The position numbers and the translations under genes were made by a program. 26,031 bases of DNA from a virus. Position 1 is the first letter of the stretch. Each line of letters starts with the position of its first letter. Positions 6,269-13,820 of the stretch are shown here, one piece after another. Location of the stretch: positions 1 to 26,031 of IMG/VR virus record IMGVR_UViG_3300013101_000073. One strand, 5' to 3'. The notes below the pieces were generated by a model that saw only the letters and a program-made list of their open reading frames with translations, was not told where the DNA came from and did no database searches.

Positions 6269-6440
6269 CATATCAACGGATTGGGAGCATGGTTCTGCTG
6301 AAGATATATTTGTTCTATTCGCTTACCTAATAAGTAAAGTTGATAAGAGTATGGTTATTAAATCTATAAATAGAATTGAAATAAGTGATTACTGTTTAGA
6401 GTTCGCACTTACCTCCACCACAAGCAATCTCACCCGATAA
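6261..6440 (+). CDS. Small protein overlapping the 3' end of the RNR gene
   Basis: A 59-residue protein behind AGAGG (6251-6255). The middle (EDIFVLFAYLISKVDKSMVIKSI) and aromatic end (ISDYCLEFAL) again resemble the microprotein layout. The last 45 bases overlap the convergent minus-strand ribonucleotide reductase gene, so its last residues are constrained by that gene. No terminator is visible between the two convergent units. Confidence 0.55.
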   Translation: MINISTDWEHGSAEDIFVLFAYLISKVDKSMVIKSINRIEISDYCLEFALTSTTSNLTR

Positions 6441-8255
6441 ATCAGTATCATCATTATCTTCTATTATATTAGTAAGATCAATATCATTTAAATGTTTTTC
6501 CATTTCAGCATATTGTTCTGACGTAATGGTTTCAAATGGGGCTTGAGTATAAGTTCCACCATTGTAAGGTAAGACAGATAAACCATTATATACTTCTTTG
6601 TTGAGCCACATCCATTGAGCTACAGTTTCCCATTCATCATCTTTGATAGATATGGTTGCACTAACATTGTGGGTATTTTCTCCCTTACGATGTCCTGGAT
6701 TAACCCATTCTTCAGAAACTTTCTTTACTCGTTCAAGTAAATCAATAGCACTTTCATCTCTAAATATTCCACCAGCTGGCGCTTTAATGGGTACTTGAAC
6801 AATAGCTTGAGTTTCTGGTTTAAAGAATTCATCTTCTATTAATTCAGGATGATTCTCTGATAGGTACTTATATATAGCTTCATTCTTACCTAGACGCATA
6901 CGTCTAATAAAGTATGGATCATGCCATGCATGTATACCTGAACTTGTACCAAGCACCATAGAGGTTGTTCCTGATGGTTTAATGGCTGTTGTTCTCGCTG
7001 CATGGTTAATTCCAATTATATCCGCTATTCTTGCATTTTCCTTCCTTACTTCCTCTGCGGCTTCGGTTAAGTTATATTTAAGTACTTCACCAGAAGCTAT
7101 ACCAGTACCAGATACACCTATTAATGCTTCTTTTTCAGTAGTTCGTTTCCATATATCTCTAAGATAATGAAAGTCAGTATAGCCAGCTTGAAGCGTACCT
7201 AAGAAGGCTGCTGCTTTTGATCTAGCATTGAGATCTTCTTGAGACTCTACATTGCTGAAATTGATTTCAGTAAGATTACAAAATTGATAAGGTTTAAGAG
7301 CTATCTCACAGCAGGGATTTGTTCCCCAATCTGCATTGTTACTAAAATAAAACCCAGGCTCACCAGAACCAGAAGCTTTAATCTTACTCCACAAATCCAT
7401 AAATTTATCATATGTAATCTTATGACGAACTATAACAGCTGAGTTATTTGATCTACCACGTTGTGGGTTTTTCTCCCACCAATTACCAAATTTACATGTT
7501 AACATAGCTTGATCATCTATATCAAATAAGCTAATCATTGCAGCCCTACGAATACCACCTGCGAGTACCGCATCAGCGATGTGGCACATAATATCATGCA
7601 CCTCTAATGATGTAAGTTTCTCTCCATCTTTCTTTCTATCAAGGATAAGTTGAAGTTCAACTAAACATCTGCGTAATGGCTCAGGTCCTGGTGCTTTACC
7701 GCCTGATGTGATAAGTGGTGCACCCTTCTCTCTAATGTCCCTGAAGTCGAAATCAGGTAGTGATCTACCTTTCATGTAAGCTGCCATTAAAGCTTTAACA
7801 GCATCAGCCCAACCTTCTATATTATCACTAACTAAAAACCTACGTTTCTTTAATGGTTTTCTAATTGTTGATAATTTGTCGACATGATTATTTTGAACTG
7901 AATAACCTACACCAGTTCCACCTAATAATAAGAACATGGTCTCACCAAAGCATCTATAATCATCTATAGGTAGGAAACAGCAGTTGTAAACTCTATTGGG
8001 GCTAACTGCGATTGGCTTGCCAGCAAACTGCATTGATCTCATACTTGGCAAGACCTTCATAGGTATGATGAATTCATTATATAGATTAACTATCTCTGTG
8101 GTTAACTGCGGGTACTTATCTAAATGCATATCTCGATTACGATAACACAACTCTAGCCACGTTTCCCGTCTTTTCTTTGCTGGTAAAAATTTAGCATACT
8201 TAGTGAAAATTGTAATATCTGATAAAATCTTTAGACTTTTCGGCAGTTCGGCCAC
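6396..8255 (-). CDS. nrdJ: Class II (adenosylcobalamin-dependent) ribonucleotide reductase
   Basis: A 619-residue enzyme that reduces ribonucleotides to deoxyribonucleotides using B12 as radical source, feeding phage DNA synthesis. The radical-site motif NPCCEI is at 313-318, so Cys315 is the thiyl residue with Asn313 and Glu317. The reductant cysteines are Cys92 or Cys93 (YNCCF) and Cys326, eleven residues after Cys315 as in the Lactobacillus leichmannii enzyme. A CxxxxC pair at 612/617 ends the protein, as expected for the thioredoxin-recharged tail. The phosphate-binding-like PSGTTSMVLGTSSG follows later. It is about 120 residues shorter than the Lactobacillus enzyme, so an internal allosteric insertion may be missing. 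The start is GTG 8255, supported by GGAGG. ThyX at 19850 serves the same pathway. Confidence 0.93.
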   Translation of the reverse strand: MAELPKSLKILSDITIFTKYAKFLPAKKRRETWLELCYRNRDMHLDKYPQLTTEIVNLYNEFIIPMKVLPSMRSMQFAGKPIAVSPNRVYNCCFLPIDDYRCFGETMFLLLGGTGVGYSVQNNHVDKLSTIRKPLKKRRFLVSDNIEGWADAVKALMAAYMKGRSLPDFDFRDIREKGAPLITSGGKAPGPEPLRRCLVELQLILDRKKDGEKLTSLEVHDIMCHIADAVLAGGIRRAAMISLFDIDDQAMLTCKFGNWWEKNPQRGRSNNSAVIVRHKITYDKFMDLWSKIKASGSGEPGFYFSNNADWGTNPCCEIALKPYQFCNLTEINFSNVESQEDLNARSKAAAFLGTLQAGYTDFHYLRDIWKRTTEKEALIGVSGTGIASGEVLKYNLTEAAEEVRKENARIADIIGINHAARTTAIKPSGTTSMVLGTSSGIHAWHDPYFIRRMRLGKNEAIYKYLSENHPELIEDEFFKPETQAIVQVPIKAPAGGIFRDESAIDLLERVKKVSEEWVNPGHRKGENTHNVSATISIKDDEWETVAQWMWLNKEVYNGLSVLPYNGGTYTQAPFETITSEQYAEMEKHLNDIDLTNIIEDNDDTDLSGEIACGGGKCEL

Positions 8256-8470
8256 TTAATACCTCCATGGTATTTATAAATTGATTCTGATTATTTGTAA
8301 TTTTGTGCTAATATTTAGCTTGTGAGACTATAAAATATAGGTCGCGAAAATGATGTTTTGATGGTTGATTTTCTATATATATTCACATTTTTGGTCATTT
8401 GAGGTTCCTATTTGCATTTATTGATATCTAGATTCTACCACAATCTCCCACTTAAACTCTTGTTTTTTTT
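8256..8470. other. Divergent intergenic region between nrdJ and tRNA-Gln
   Basis: About 215 bases without a convincing gene on either strand. On the minus strand there is a TATAAATA octamer (8278-8271) just before the RNR ribosome-binding site. There is also a degenerate relative of the phage box (CAGAATCAATTTAT, from 8289 leftward) and a TGGTAGAAT extended -10-like sequence (about 8440-8432). Any of these could drive nrdJ; none is strong enough to choose. Confidence 0.4.
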
Positions 8471-8488
8471 GACAGATTCGATAATTAT
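8471..8488 (+). promoter_or_regulatory. Phage promoter box 2 (T type) before tRNA-Gln
   Basis: GACAGATTCGATAATTAT, with core CAGATTCGATAAT identical to the shared box. It ends 14 bases before the first base of the tRNA, so transcription would begin in the short tRNA leader. Its presence before an RNA gene argues against a purely translational role for the box. Confidence 0.65.
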
Positions 8489-8502
8489 TTAGAAAGATTT
8501 AG

Positions 8503-8577
8503 TGGGATATCGACAAGTGGTTAAGTCCCAGGGTTTTGATCCCTGTATCGTAGGTTCGAATCCTACTATCCCAGCCA
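8503..8577 (+). tRNA. tRNA-Gln (anticodon TTG)
   Basis: A complete cloverleaf. The acceptor stem is TGGGATA/TATCCCA, the D-stem GAC/GTC and the anticodon stem CAGGG/CCCTG, with loop TTTTGAT giving anticodon TTG. The T-stem is GTAGG/CCTAC with loop TTCGAAT, the discriminator is G, and CCA is encoded at 8575-8577. A phage tRNA for CAA Gln codons fits the AT-rich codon use. It is the only tRNA in the window and has its own promoter box. Confidence 0.96.
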
Positions 8578-8617
8578 TTTTAACTAAGGTGATATCGGAT
8601 TAAAAAATAGAACAGTG

Positions 8618-8626
8618 TGGTATAAT
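8618..8626 (+). promoter_or_regulatory. Extended -10 promoter for the NAD operon
   Basis: TGGTATAAT is a perfect extended -10 (TGnTATAAT), 48 bases before the ATG at 8675. The local sequence GTGGTATAAT is identical to the minus-strand promoter of the sigma-like gene at 22733-22741. No -35 match is seen, as is usual for extended -10 promoters. It probably uses host sigma70, making the NAD operon an early unit. Confidence 0.6.
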
Positions 8627-8637
8627 AAGATTATATA

Positions 8638-8656
8638 ATTCTGCGGGTAGCGGAAT
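8638..8656 (+). promoter_or_regulatory. 5'-leader hairpin of the NAD operon
   Basis: ATTCTGC pairs with GCGGAAT (7 bp with one T-G pair) around a GGGTA loop. The predicted transcript start is near 8633, so the hairpin would sit at the extreme 5' end of the mRNA, where it could protect against decay. It is too small to be a typical riboswitch. Confidence 0.4.
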
Positions 8657-8674
8657 GAAACACAGGAGAATACG

Positions 8675-9760
8675 ATGAAGTATAAGACGTCAGTTTATAT
8701 CGGTAGATTTCAACCAATCCATGAAGCACATTTAGACATCATAGATCAAGCACTCAAAATTTCAGAAACAGTTATCATATCAATAGGTTCATCACATAGA
8801 CCTAAAACCATTAAAAATCCTTGGACAGCACAAGAACGAATAGAGATGATTAAATCAGCCCTATTAGATCGCCATCATCCAGGCCTTTCAACTCAAGGTT
8901 GGAAAGATAAACCAGAACCAACCATTATATCAAGAATCAAGTTTATTCAAGTAAGAGATCATATGTACAACAACACACGTTGGGCAACTGAAACCTATTC
9001 TAAAGCATTATTAGCTGGAGCAACACAAGATAAACAAACAGCACTAATAGGTTGCTTCAAGGATAAATCATCTTGGTATCTCAATATGTATCCTCAGTGG
9101 AGTTTGCATTCCATAGATAAAATATATAACGATGATAATGAACTTATGAATGCTACAGATATTAGAGAAGAAATATTTGAGACAGGTAAAATTATAGAGA
9201 ATTCAGAATATATTCCTGCATGCACATATAAAGAGCTCAGTGCTTGGACTTACAGTGAAGAGTGTACTAAATTAACAGATGAATATTCTTTCATAAAGAA
9301 TTATAAGAAAGCTTGGGAGAATGCACCTTATGCTCCCACATTTGTAACTGCTGATTGTGTGGTTATAAAGTCAGGTCATATATTAATTATCAAACGTAAG
9401 TTTAATCCAGGTAAAGGTCTTTGGGCATTACCTGGAGGCTTTGTAGATCAAGGTGAAAAGATAGAAGATTCAGCTATCAGAGAATTAAAAGAAGAGACTA
9501 GAATAAAAATAGACAAACCTGTTCTTAGGAGAAGTATAGTTGATGTGAAGATATTTGATCACCCTGAGAGAAGCTTAAGAGGTCGAACCATTACACATGC
9601 TCACTTAATAGATTTAGGTGAAGGTCCATTGCCAGAGATTAAAGCAGGTGATGATGCTAGTGGTGCTCATTGGATTCCATTGGCTGATCTTAAGAATTTA
9701 GAAGATCAAATGTTTGAAGATCATAATGATATTATCCACAACTTAACGAGTAGGTTTTAG
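8675..9760 (+). CDS. nadM: Bifunctional NMN adenylyltransferase / Nudix hydrolase
   Basis: A 361-residue fusion. The N-terminal half is a nucleotidyltransferase with the GRFQPIHEAH signature at 10-19 and an SSHRPKTIKNPW region, and it joins NMN and ATP to make NAD+. The C-terminal part (about 220-361) is a Nudix domain with GGFVDQGEKIEDSAIRELKE at 254-273, followed by EETR; the usual Gly near the end of the Nudix box is Arg. Nudix partners of this type cleave ADP-ribose or related dinucleotides. The architecture matches the cyanobacterial slr0787 type and phage KVP40 NatV. It opens the NAD operon, with the PRPP-synthetase-like gene starting directly after its stop and NAMPT at the end. Confidence 0.93.
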   Translation: MKYKTSVYIGRFQPIHEAHLDIIDQALKISETVIISIGSSHRPKTIKNPWTAQERIEMIKSALLDRHHPGLSTQGWKDKPEPTIISRIKFIQVRDHMYNNTRWATETYSKALLAGATQDKQTALIGCFKDKSSWYLNMYPQWSLHSIDKIYNDDNELMNATDIREEIFETGKIIENSEYIPACTYKELSAWTYSEECTKLTDEYSFIKNYKKAWENAPYAPTFVTADCVVIKSGHILIIKRKFNPGKGLWALPGGFVDQGEKIEDSAIRELKEETRIKIDKPVLRRSIVDVKIFDHPERSLRGRTITHAHLIDLGEGPLPEIKAGDDASGAHWIPLADLKNLEDQMFEDHNDIIHNLTSRF

Positions 9761-10681
9761 ATGTATATATTTAGCACACAACAATATTCAGAGTTAGCCA
9801 AAGAGGTTGCCAACAAACCAAATATTGATTGTCAAATTGGTAATATTGAAGTCAAACACTTTGCTGATGGTGAAATCTATCACCGCATTAAAAATCCAGA
9901 AGAATTAAGAGATCAAGATATTGTATTAATAGGTGGAACCATTAATGATACGGAGATAATGAACCTCTATAATTTAGCATCTTGTCTAGTTCATTGTGAT
10001 ATACGAAAACTCCATCTAGTAATTCCTTATTTTGGTTATTCAACTATGGAACGAGCTATTACATATGGAGAGGTTATTAAGGCTAAGAATATAGCTAGAA
10101 TGTTTAGTGGATTGCCACAAGCTATTAATGGTAATTTTATATATCTTATAGACTTACATACAGAAGGTATTCCTTTTTATTTTGAAGGGCCAAGTCATGT
10201 AATTCATTTATATGCTAAAAAAGAAATTCACAAAATGATTAAAAAAATAGGTACCCCAAGTAATATGGTGTTAGCAAGTACAGATGCAGGTAGAGCTAAA
10301 TGGGTAGAAAGCTTAGCGAGTGATTTTGGAATGCAAGCAGCCTTTGTTCTTAAGCGTCGTGATGAAAATGGCACTGAAGTTACAGCAATAAATGCTGATG
10401 TTAATGGTAAAACAGTAGTTATATATGATGACATGATTCGCTCAGGTGGAAGTATTATTAATGCAGCCAAGGCTTACAGAGCAGCTGGAGCGAACAAGGT
10501 TTATGCAACATGTACTCATGGTATATTTTGCTCAGATGGCTTAGAAAAATTAAGAACATCAAATGTAATTGAAAGAGTATTCACCACCAACACGCATGCA
10601 AACTGTGTACAATCAAATAGTGGAGAATTTTTAACAAAAATATCAGTTAGTAATCTTATAGCAAAAGGATTAAGAATATGA
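9761..10681 (+). CDS. prs: PRPP-synthetase-like pyrophosphokinase, divergent
   Basis: A 306-residue member of the ribose-phosphate pyrophosphokinase family. The PRPP loop VVIYDDMIRSGGS is at 219-231, and DLHTEG (131-136) and KRR (198-200) match the family. However, the usual YARQDRK stretch that contacts ATP is YSTMERA here (93-99), and the usual SPDxGGxxRA is STDAGRAKWV. A normal role would be to make PRPP for the NAMPT at 12422. The altered residues and the macrodomain neighbour leave open the related NARP1 reaction, in which an Adps enzyme adds pyrophosphate to ADP-ribose. Family is sure; substrate is not. Confidence 0.88.
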   Translation: MYIFSTQQYSELAKEVANKPNIDCQIGNIEVKHFADGEIYHRIKNPEELRDQDIVLIGGTINDTEIMNLYNLASCLVHCDIRKLHLVIPYFGYSTMERAITYGEVIKAKNIARMFSGLPQAINGNFIYLIDLHTEGIPFYFEGPSHVIHLYAKKEIHKMIKKIGTPSNMVLASTDAGRAKWVESLASDFGMQAAFVLKRRDENGTEVTAINADVNGKTVVIYDDMIRSGGSIINAAKAYRAAGANKVYATCTHGIFCSDGLEKLRTSNVIERVFTTNTHANCVQSNSGEFLTKISVSNLIAKGLRI

Positions 10682-10995
10682 AACCTGAAAAGAAAGTTAA
10701 TTACTATAAAAGTGGAAAGGTTGAATATGAAGGGTATTTTATAAATGGAAAGCTACATCGCCCAGATGGCCCAGCTTATATTGGTTACTGTGAAAGTGGA
10801 AAAATTGAATTTGAAGGGTATTATATTAACGGAGAGCACCATTGCTTAGGTGGGCCAGCTGTAATTAGTTACCATAAAAGTGGAAAAGTTGATTATGAAT
10901 GGTACTATGTTAACGGAAAGCAACTTACGGAAGAACAAATAGAAGAAGTTAAGTTTAACAAAATGTTTGATAAAGAGTTAATGGAGATTTTATGA
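10678..10995 (+). CDS. Repeat protein with three 28-residue GKxxxEGYYxNG units
   Basis: A 105-residue protein made of tandem units starting at about residues 9, 37 and 65. Each unit has the pattern Y-x-x-SGK-(V/I)-x-(Y/F)-E-(G/W)-Y-(F/Y)-x-NG, and the first two continue into a HRPDGPA or HCLGGPA segment. The underlying DNA repeats too. This resembles MORN-like antiparallel beta-hairpin repeats, which usually form binding scaffolds. A short helical acidic tail (from about 84) ends the protein. It overlaps both neighbours by four bases, so it is part of the NAD operon. The binding partner is unknown. Confidence 0.82.
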   Translation: MKPEKKVNYYKSGKVEYEGYFINGKLHRPDGPAYIGYCESGKIEFEGYYINGEHHCLGGPAVISYHKSGKVDYEWYYVNGKQLTEEQIEEVKFNKMFDKELMEIL

Positions 10996-11411
10996 AATTA
11001 GGATTAGATATACATGGGGTTATAGATAATAAGCCGGAGTATTTTAGAAAAATGGCAGCTGACTTGCAATATGCAGGTTGGGAGATACATATTATAACTG
11101 GTGGTTCTTTACAAAATGGAGAAATTGAAAAAGAACTTAAGAAAATGGGAATAGTATATACTCATATCTTTTCAGTTTATGATCATCTGAGCGACACTAA
11201 AGCTAAGACAAATGAAGAATTAGGTATAGCATCTCGCTACCCATTTCCTGATGAAACATGGAATAAAGTAAAATCTATATATTGTGAGAAAGAGGGAATA
11301 GATATGCACATAGATGATATGCCTGAATACCTAGAATATTTCACTACACCATACATGCTCCACAAGGATAGGAGTAGGAATCATAAAGGGCAATTTGGGA
11401 AACATGAATAA
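10992..11411 (+). CDS. HAD-superfamily phosphatase-like protein
   Basis: A 139-residue protein. Motif I is LDIHGVID (Asp6 as nucleophile; the usual second Asp is His8), motif II Thr is in IITGG (about 36), and acidic motif IV is IDDMPEYL (about 100). These mark a small capless HAD phosphatase. Its place between the PRPP-synthetase-like gene and the macrodomain suggests a nucleotide or ADP-ribose-phosphate substrate, but that is inference. The His in motif I may alter the general acid/base step. It overlaps the next microgene by eight bases. Confidence 0.8.
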   Translation: MKLGLDIHGVIDNKPEYFRKMAADLQYAGWEIHIITGGSLQNGEIEKELKKMGIVYTHIFSVYDHLSDTKAKTNEELGIASRYPFPDETWNKVKSIYCEKEGIDMHIDDMPEYLEYFTTPYMLHKDRSRNHKGQFGKHE

Positions 11412-11556
11412 ACTAAATATACATCAATTTTTTAATATGCTCTTGGCTTTAAATATATGTAATGAAGATAATATGATATTTGAACCATACGAACAATTAG
11501 GTAGAGAGATACTTGAATTATATATGGATGGTGTAGATTGGATGGGGGAATTATGA
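11404..11556 (+). CDS. Microprotein of the VLxxLKII family (copy F)
   Basis: A 50-residue acidic protein, ATG 11404, with GGGAAA just upstream. The core FFNMLLALNICNEDN is almost identical to copy C at 2102-2320 (GMLLALNIINLKQ), and an acidic amphipathic helix follows (YEQLGREILELYMDG). It sits between the HAD protein and the macrodomain, coupled to the latter by an ATGA overlap at 11553-11556. Function unknown. Confidence 0.72.
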   Translation: MNKLNIHQFFNMLLALNICNEDNMIFEPYEQLGREILELYMDGVDWMGEL

Positions 11557-12038
11557 TAATAGAAATACAGGGTGATTTATTTACAACTACAGCTGATGTC
11601 ATAGGTCATGGGTGTAATTGTGTTGGTGGATTTGGCAGTGGAATAGCTGGTCAAATAGCTAATATATATCCTAATGTAAAGGCAGCTTACTGGAACTATC
11701 ATATCAAGGTAGGTTGGAAGTTGGGTGATGTTCAATATGTTGATATAGGTAATTCTGACCATAGAACTATAGTTAATTGTGCTACTCAAAAAGAGTATTT
11801 ACCAAGAAATAAAAATCATGCTAACTATGCAGCTATTAAGAGGATATTATTGAAGTTAAAAGACTATTGTCAAGCCAACAATAAATCCCTAGCACTTCCT
11901 CGTATAGGTTGTGGCTTAGCTGGTGGACAATGGGATTTAACTGATTTTCAAAAAGAACACAAACTTTATCAACACACTATCAAACAAATATATGAAGAAG
12001 TATTTCATGATTTTAATGTAGAGGTTTACTACTTATGA
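11553..12038 (+). CDS. Macrodomain protein (ADP-ribose binding or processing)
   Basis: A 161-residue single macrodomain. ATG 11553 is chosen because GGGGGAA (11542-11548) is placed correctly for it. Visible motifs are QGDLF (6-10), IGHGCNC and GGFGSGIAGQI (17-35, the ADP-ribose loop), TIVNCATQK (72-80) and LPRIGCGLAGGQWD (115-128). The pattern fits the POA1/TARG1-like branch, which removes ADP-ribose from proteins or the 1''-phosphate from ADP-ribose. Within an NAD-rebuilding operon it could recover ADP-ribose left by NAD-destroying defences or process the ADP-ribose phosphate made by tRNA repair. Activity class is inferred. Confidence 0.9.
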   Translation: MIIEIQGDLFTTTADVIGHGCNCVGGFGSGIAGQIANIYPNVKAAYWNYHIKVGWKLGDVQYVDIGNSDHRTIVNCATQKEYLPRNKNHANYAAIKRILLKLKDYCQANNKSLALPRIGCGLAGGQWDLTDFQKEHKLYQHTIKQIYEEVFHDFNVEVYYL

Positions 12039-12226
12039 GTAATGTATATACAAGTCAAACTAGAAATCCCATGGCACAAATGTTATTACTAATAATGCAT
12101 TTAGGCATAGTACCTAAAAATATGGGACATAGTTACAACATAAAATATGGTGAAAATATTTGGATGACTATCAGTAAATATACAGATTTATATGGTGGGG
12201 AGGATAAAGATGAGCTTGATGAATAA
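12035..12226 (+). CDS. Microprotein, probable VLxxLKII family (copy G)
   Basis: A 63-residue protein coupled to the macrodomain gene by ATGA (12035-12038). The core QMLLLIMHLGIVPKNMG is followed by an aromatic strand-like segment (YNIKYGENIWM) and an acidic tail. It resembles the copy at 25033 (MLTHLGILTTGKG). Its 3' end overlaps the next microgene by 17 bases. Function unknown. Confidence 0.68.
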   Translation: MSNVYTSQTRNPMAQMLLLIMHLGIVPKNMGHSYNIKYGENIWMTISKYTDLYGGEDKDELDE

Positions 12227-12425
12227 CCCATATGTGGGATTACAGATGATACTAATAGCATTAGATGTTATTAAAAAAGATCCAGGTGGTAGATGGAGAA
12301 AGAAACACCCTGGTTTAGATTTCTTTACTGAAATAAGAAAGTTTAATATTAAATATGAGTATAATAAAAACATTAAGCACTCAGATAGAGAGCCCAAACA
12401 TAAAAATAACAAGGAGTTATTATGA
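12210..12425 (+). CDS. Microprotein, probable VLxxLKII family (copy H)
   Basis: A 71-residue protein. ATG 12210 is supported by GGGGAGG at 12197-12203, so the earlier ATG at 12192 is unlikely. The core is LQMILIALDVIKKDPGGRW, then a basic loop, an aromatic helix (GLDFFTEIRKF) and a long basic tail. It lies directly before the NAMPT gene and overlaps it by four bases. Function unknown; co-production with NAMPT is likely from the coupling. Confidence 0.68.
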   Translation: MSLMNNPYVGLQMILIALDVIKKDPGGRWRKKHPGLDFFTEIRKFNIKYEYNKNIKHSDREPKHKNNKELL

Positions 12426-13786
12426 ACAAATCAATCGTGCTACGCACAGATAGTTACAAATTCGGACATTTCAAGCAATACCCCCAAAATACAACTAAGG
12501 TATTCTCTTATATAGAGTCGCGTGGTGGGAAATTTGAAAATTCGGTCTTCTTCGGATTGCAATATCTAATCAAAGAATATTTAACTAAACCAGTTACCAT
12601 GGAAGAGGTAGAGTATGCTAAGAAGCGTACAGAAGCTCATGGTGTTCCATTTAATTATGATGGTTGGAAATATATAGTAGAAAAGTTAAATGGAAAGCTA
12701 CCATTAAAGATCAGAGCAGTTAAAGAAGGCACAATCATGCCTGTTAAAAATGTAATGGTTACGATGGAAAACACAGACCCAAAATGTTACTGGTTAACAT
12801 CATATGTAGAAACACTTCTACTTAAGGTCTGGTACCCGATTACAGTAGCAACAACCTCTAAAGAGTGTAAGAATATTATATCTGCTTTCTTAGATGAGAC
12901 TGCAGACTCAAATGAAGGTTTACCCTTCAAGTTACATGACTTTGGATATAGAGGGGTTAGCTCTGAAGAGTCTGCTGCAATTGGTGGTGCTGCTCACTTA
13001 GTTAACTTCATGGGAACAGATACATTTAATGCAATTGAGTTTTTAACTGAACACTACGGTGCTGATATGGCTGGATTTAGTATTCAAGCTACAGAGCATA
13101 GTACAGTTACCTCCCATGGTCGTGAGGGTGAATTTGACTTCTACAATAAGTTCCTAGATATAACTAAAGGCGATGCCATAGCTGCATGCGTTAGTGATTC
13201 ATATAATATATATGAAGCCATTAAGATGTGGGGAAAATTAAAGGATAAGATTGTAGAGAATGAAATGATTTTAGTCGTTAGACCTGATTCTGGTGATCCT
13301 ATATCCATGTCTCTTGAGTGTGTTGAGCATTTAGATAGAGAGTTTGGTTCTATTGTTAATTCAAAAGGGTTTAAACTCCTCAATAATACTAGAGTTATAT
13401 ATGGTGATGGAATTGGCTCTCCAGAAGTTATTAGACAAATACTACTCAACTTAACTAAGGCTGGATATTCAGCTGATAACTTAGCCTTTGGAATGGGTGG
13501 AGGTTTGTTACAGAAGTTAGATAGAGATACAATGAAGTTTGCTATGAAGTGTTCAGCTATTGAAGCTGATGGTAAAATTATAGAAGTCTATAAAGAACCT
13601 ATAACAGACCCTGGAAAGAATTCTAAACGTGGGTTTTTAGATCTTATTAAAGTGAACAATGAATATAAAACTATTCAAACACCTAGCTCAATCCCACATA
13701 AAGATAGTGAAATGATCACTTACTATGAAAATGGTGAGTTGTTAGTTAATCAGACCTTAGAAGAAATTAGAAATTTAGCTAAGTAA
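12422..13786 (+). CDS. nadV: Nicotinamide phosphoribosyltransferase (NAMPT/NadV)
   Basis: A 454-residue enzyme that makes NMN from nicotinamide and PRPP, the first step of the two-step NAD+ salvage completed by the adenylyltransferase at 8675. Family blocks are intact: HDFGYRGVSS (172-181), HLVNFMGTDT (192-201), ATEHSTV with the phosphorylated His226 (223-229), RPDSGDP (287-293) and GGGLLQKL (359-366). Length is close to bacterial NadV. Nicotinamide is the product released when defence NADases destroy NAD+, so this enzyme would reverse that damage. A Namat-type ADP-ribosyl variant cannot be excluded by eye. A terminator follows. Confidence 0.95.
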   Translation: MNKSIVLRTDSYKFGHFKQYPQNTTKVFSYIESRGGKFENSVFFGLQYLIKEYLTKPVTMEEVEYAKKRTEAHGVPFNYDGWKYIVEKLNGKLPLKIRAVKEGTIMPVKNVMVTMENTDPKCYWLTSYVETLLLKVWYPITVATTSKECKNIISAFLDETADSNEGLPFKLHDFGYRGVSSEESAAIGGAAHLVNFMGTDTFNAIEFLTEHYGADMAGFSIQATEHSTVTSHGREGEFDFYNKFLDITKGDAIAACVSDSYNIYEAIKMWGKLKDKIVENEMILVVRPDSGDPISMSLECVEHLDREFGSIVNSKGFKLLNNTRVIYGDGIGSPEVIRQILLNLTKAGYSADNLAFGMGGGLLQKLDRDTMKFAMKCSAIEADGKIIEVYKEPITDPGKNSKRGFLDLIKVNNEYKTIQTPSSIPHKDSEMITYYENGELLVNQTLEEIRNLAK

Positions 13787-13792
13787 AATTAC

Positions 13793-13815
13793 CCCCTCAC
13801 TCTGAGGGGCTTATT
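13793..13815 (+). terminator. Terminator at the end of the NAD operon
   Basis: CCCCTCA pairs perfectly with TGAGGGG around a CTC loop, followed by the T-rich CTTATTAATT. The stem is strong but the T tract is interrupted. It lies seven bases after the NAMPT stop and six bases before promoter box 3. Confidence 0.75.
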
Positions 13816-13820
13816 AATTC

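Noticed and set aside
8271-8278. T4-style late promoter TATAAATA on the minus strand before nrdJ
   Set aside because: It is a single AT-rich octamer with no other convincing copies before genes here; kept only as a remark for the intergenic region.
8469-8474. TTGACA as a sigma70 -35 box upstream of tRNA-Gln
   Set aside because: No -10 box lies at 16-18 bases spacing, and the sequence is part of the repeated phage box.
11538-11552. TTG start adding five residues to the macrodomain
   Set aside because: It would put the GGGGGAA ribosome-binding site inside the gene; ATG 11553 gives the usual macrodomain N-terminus.
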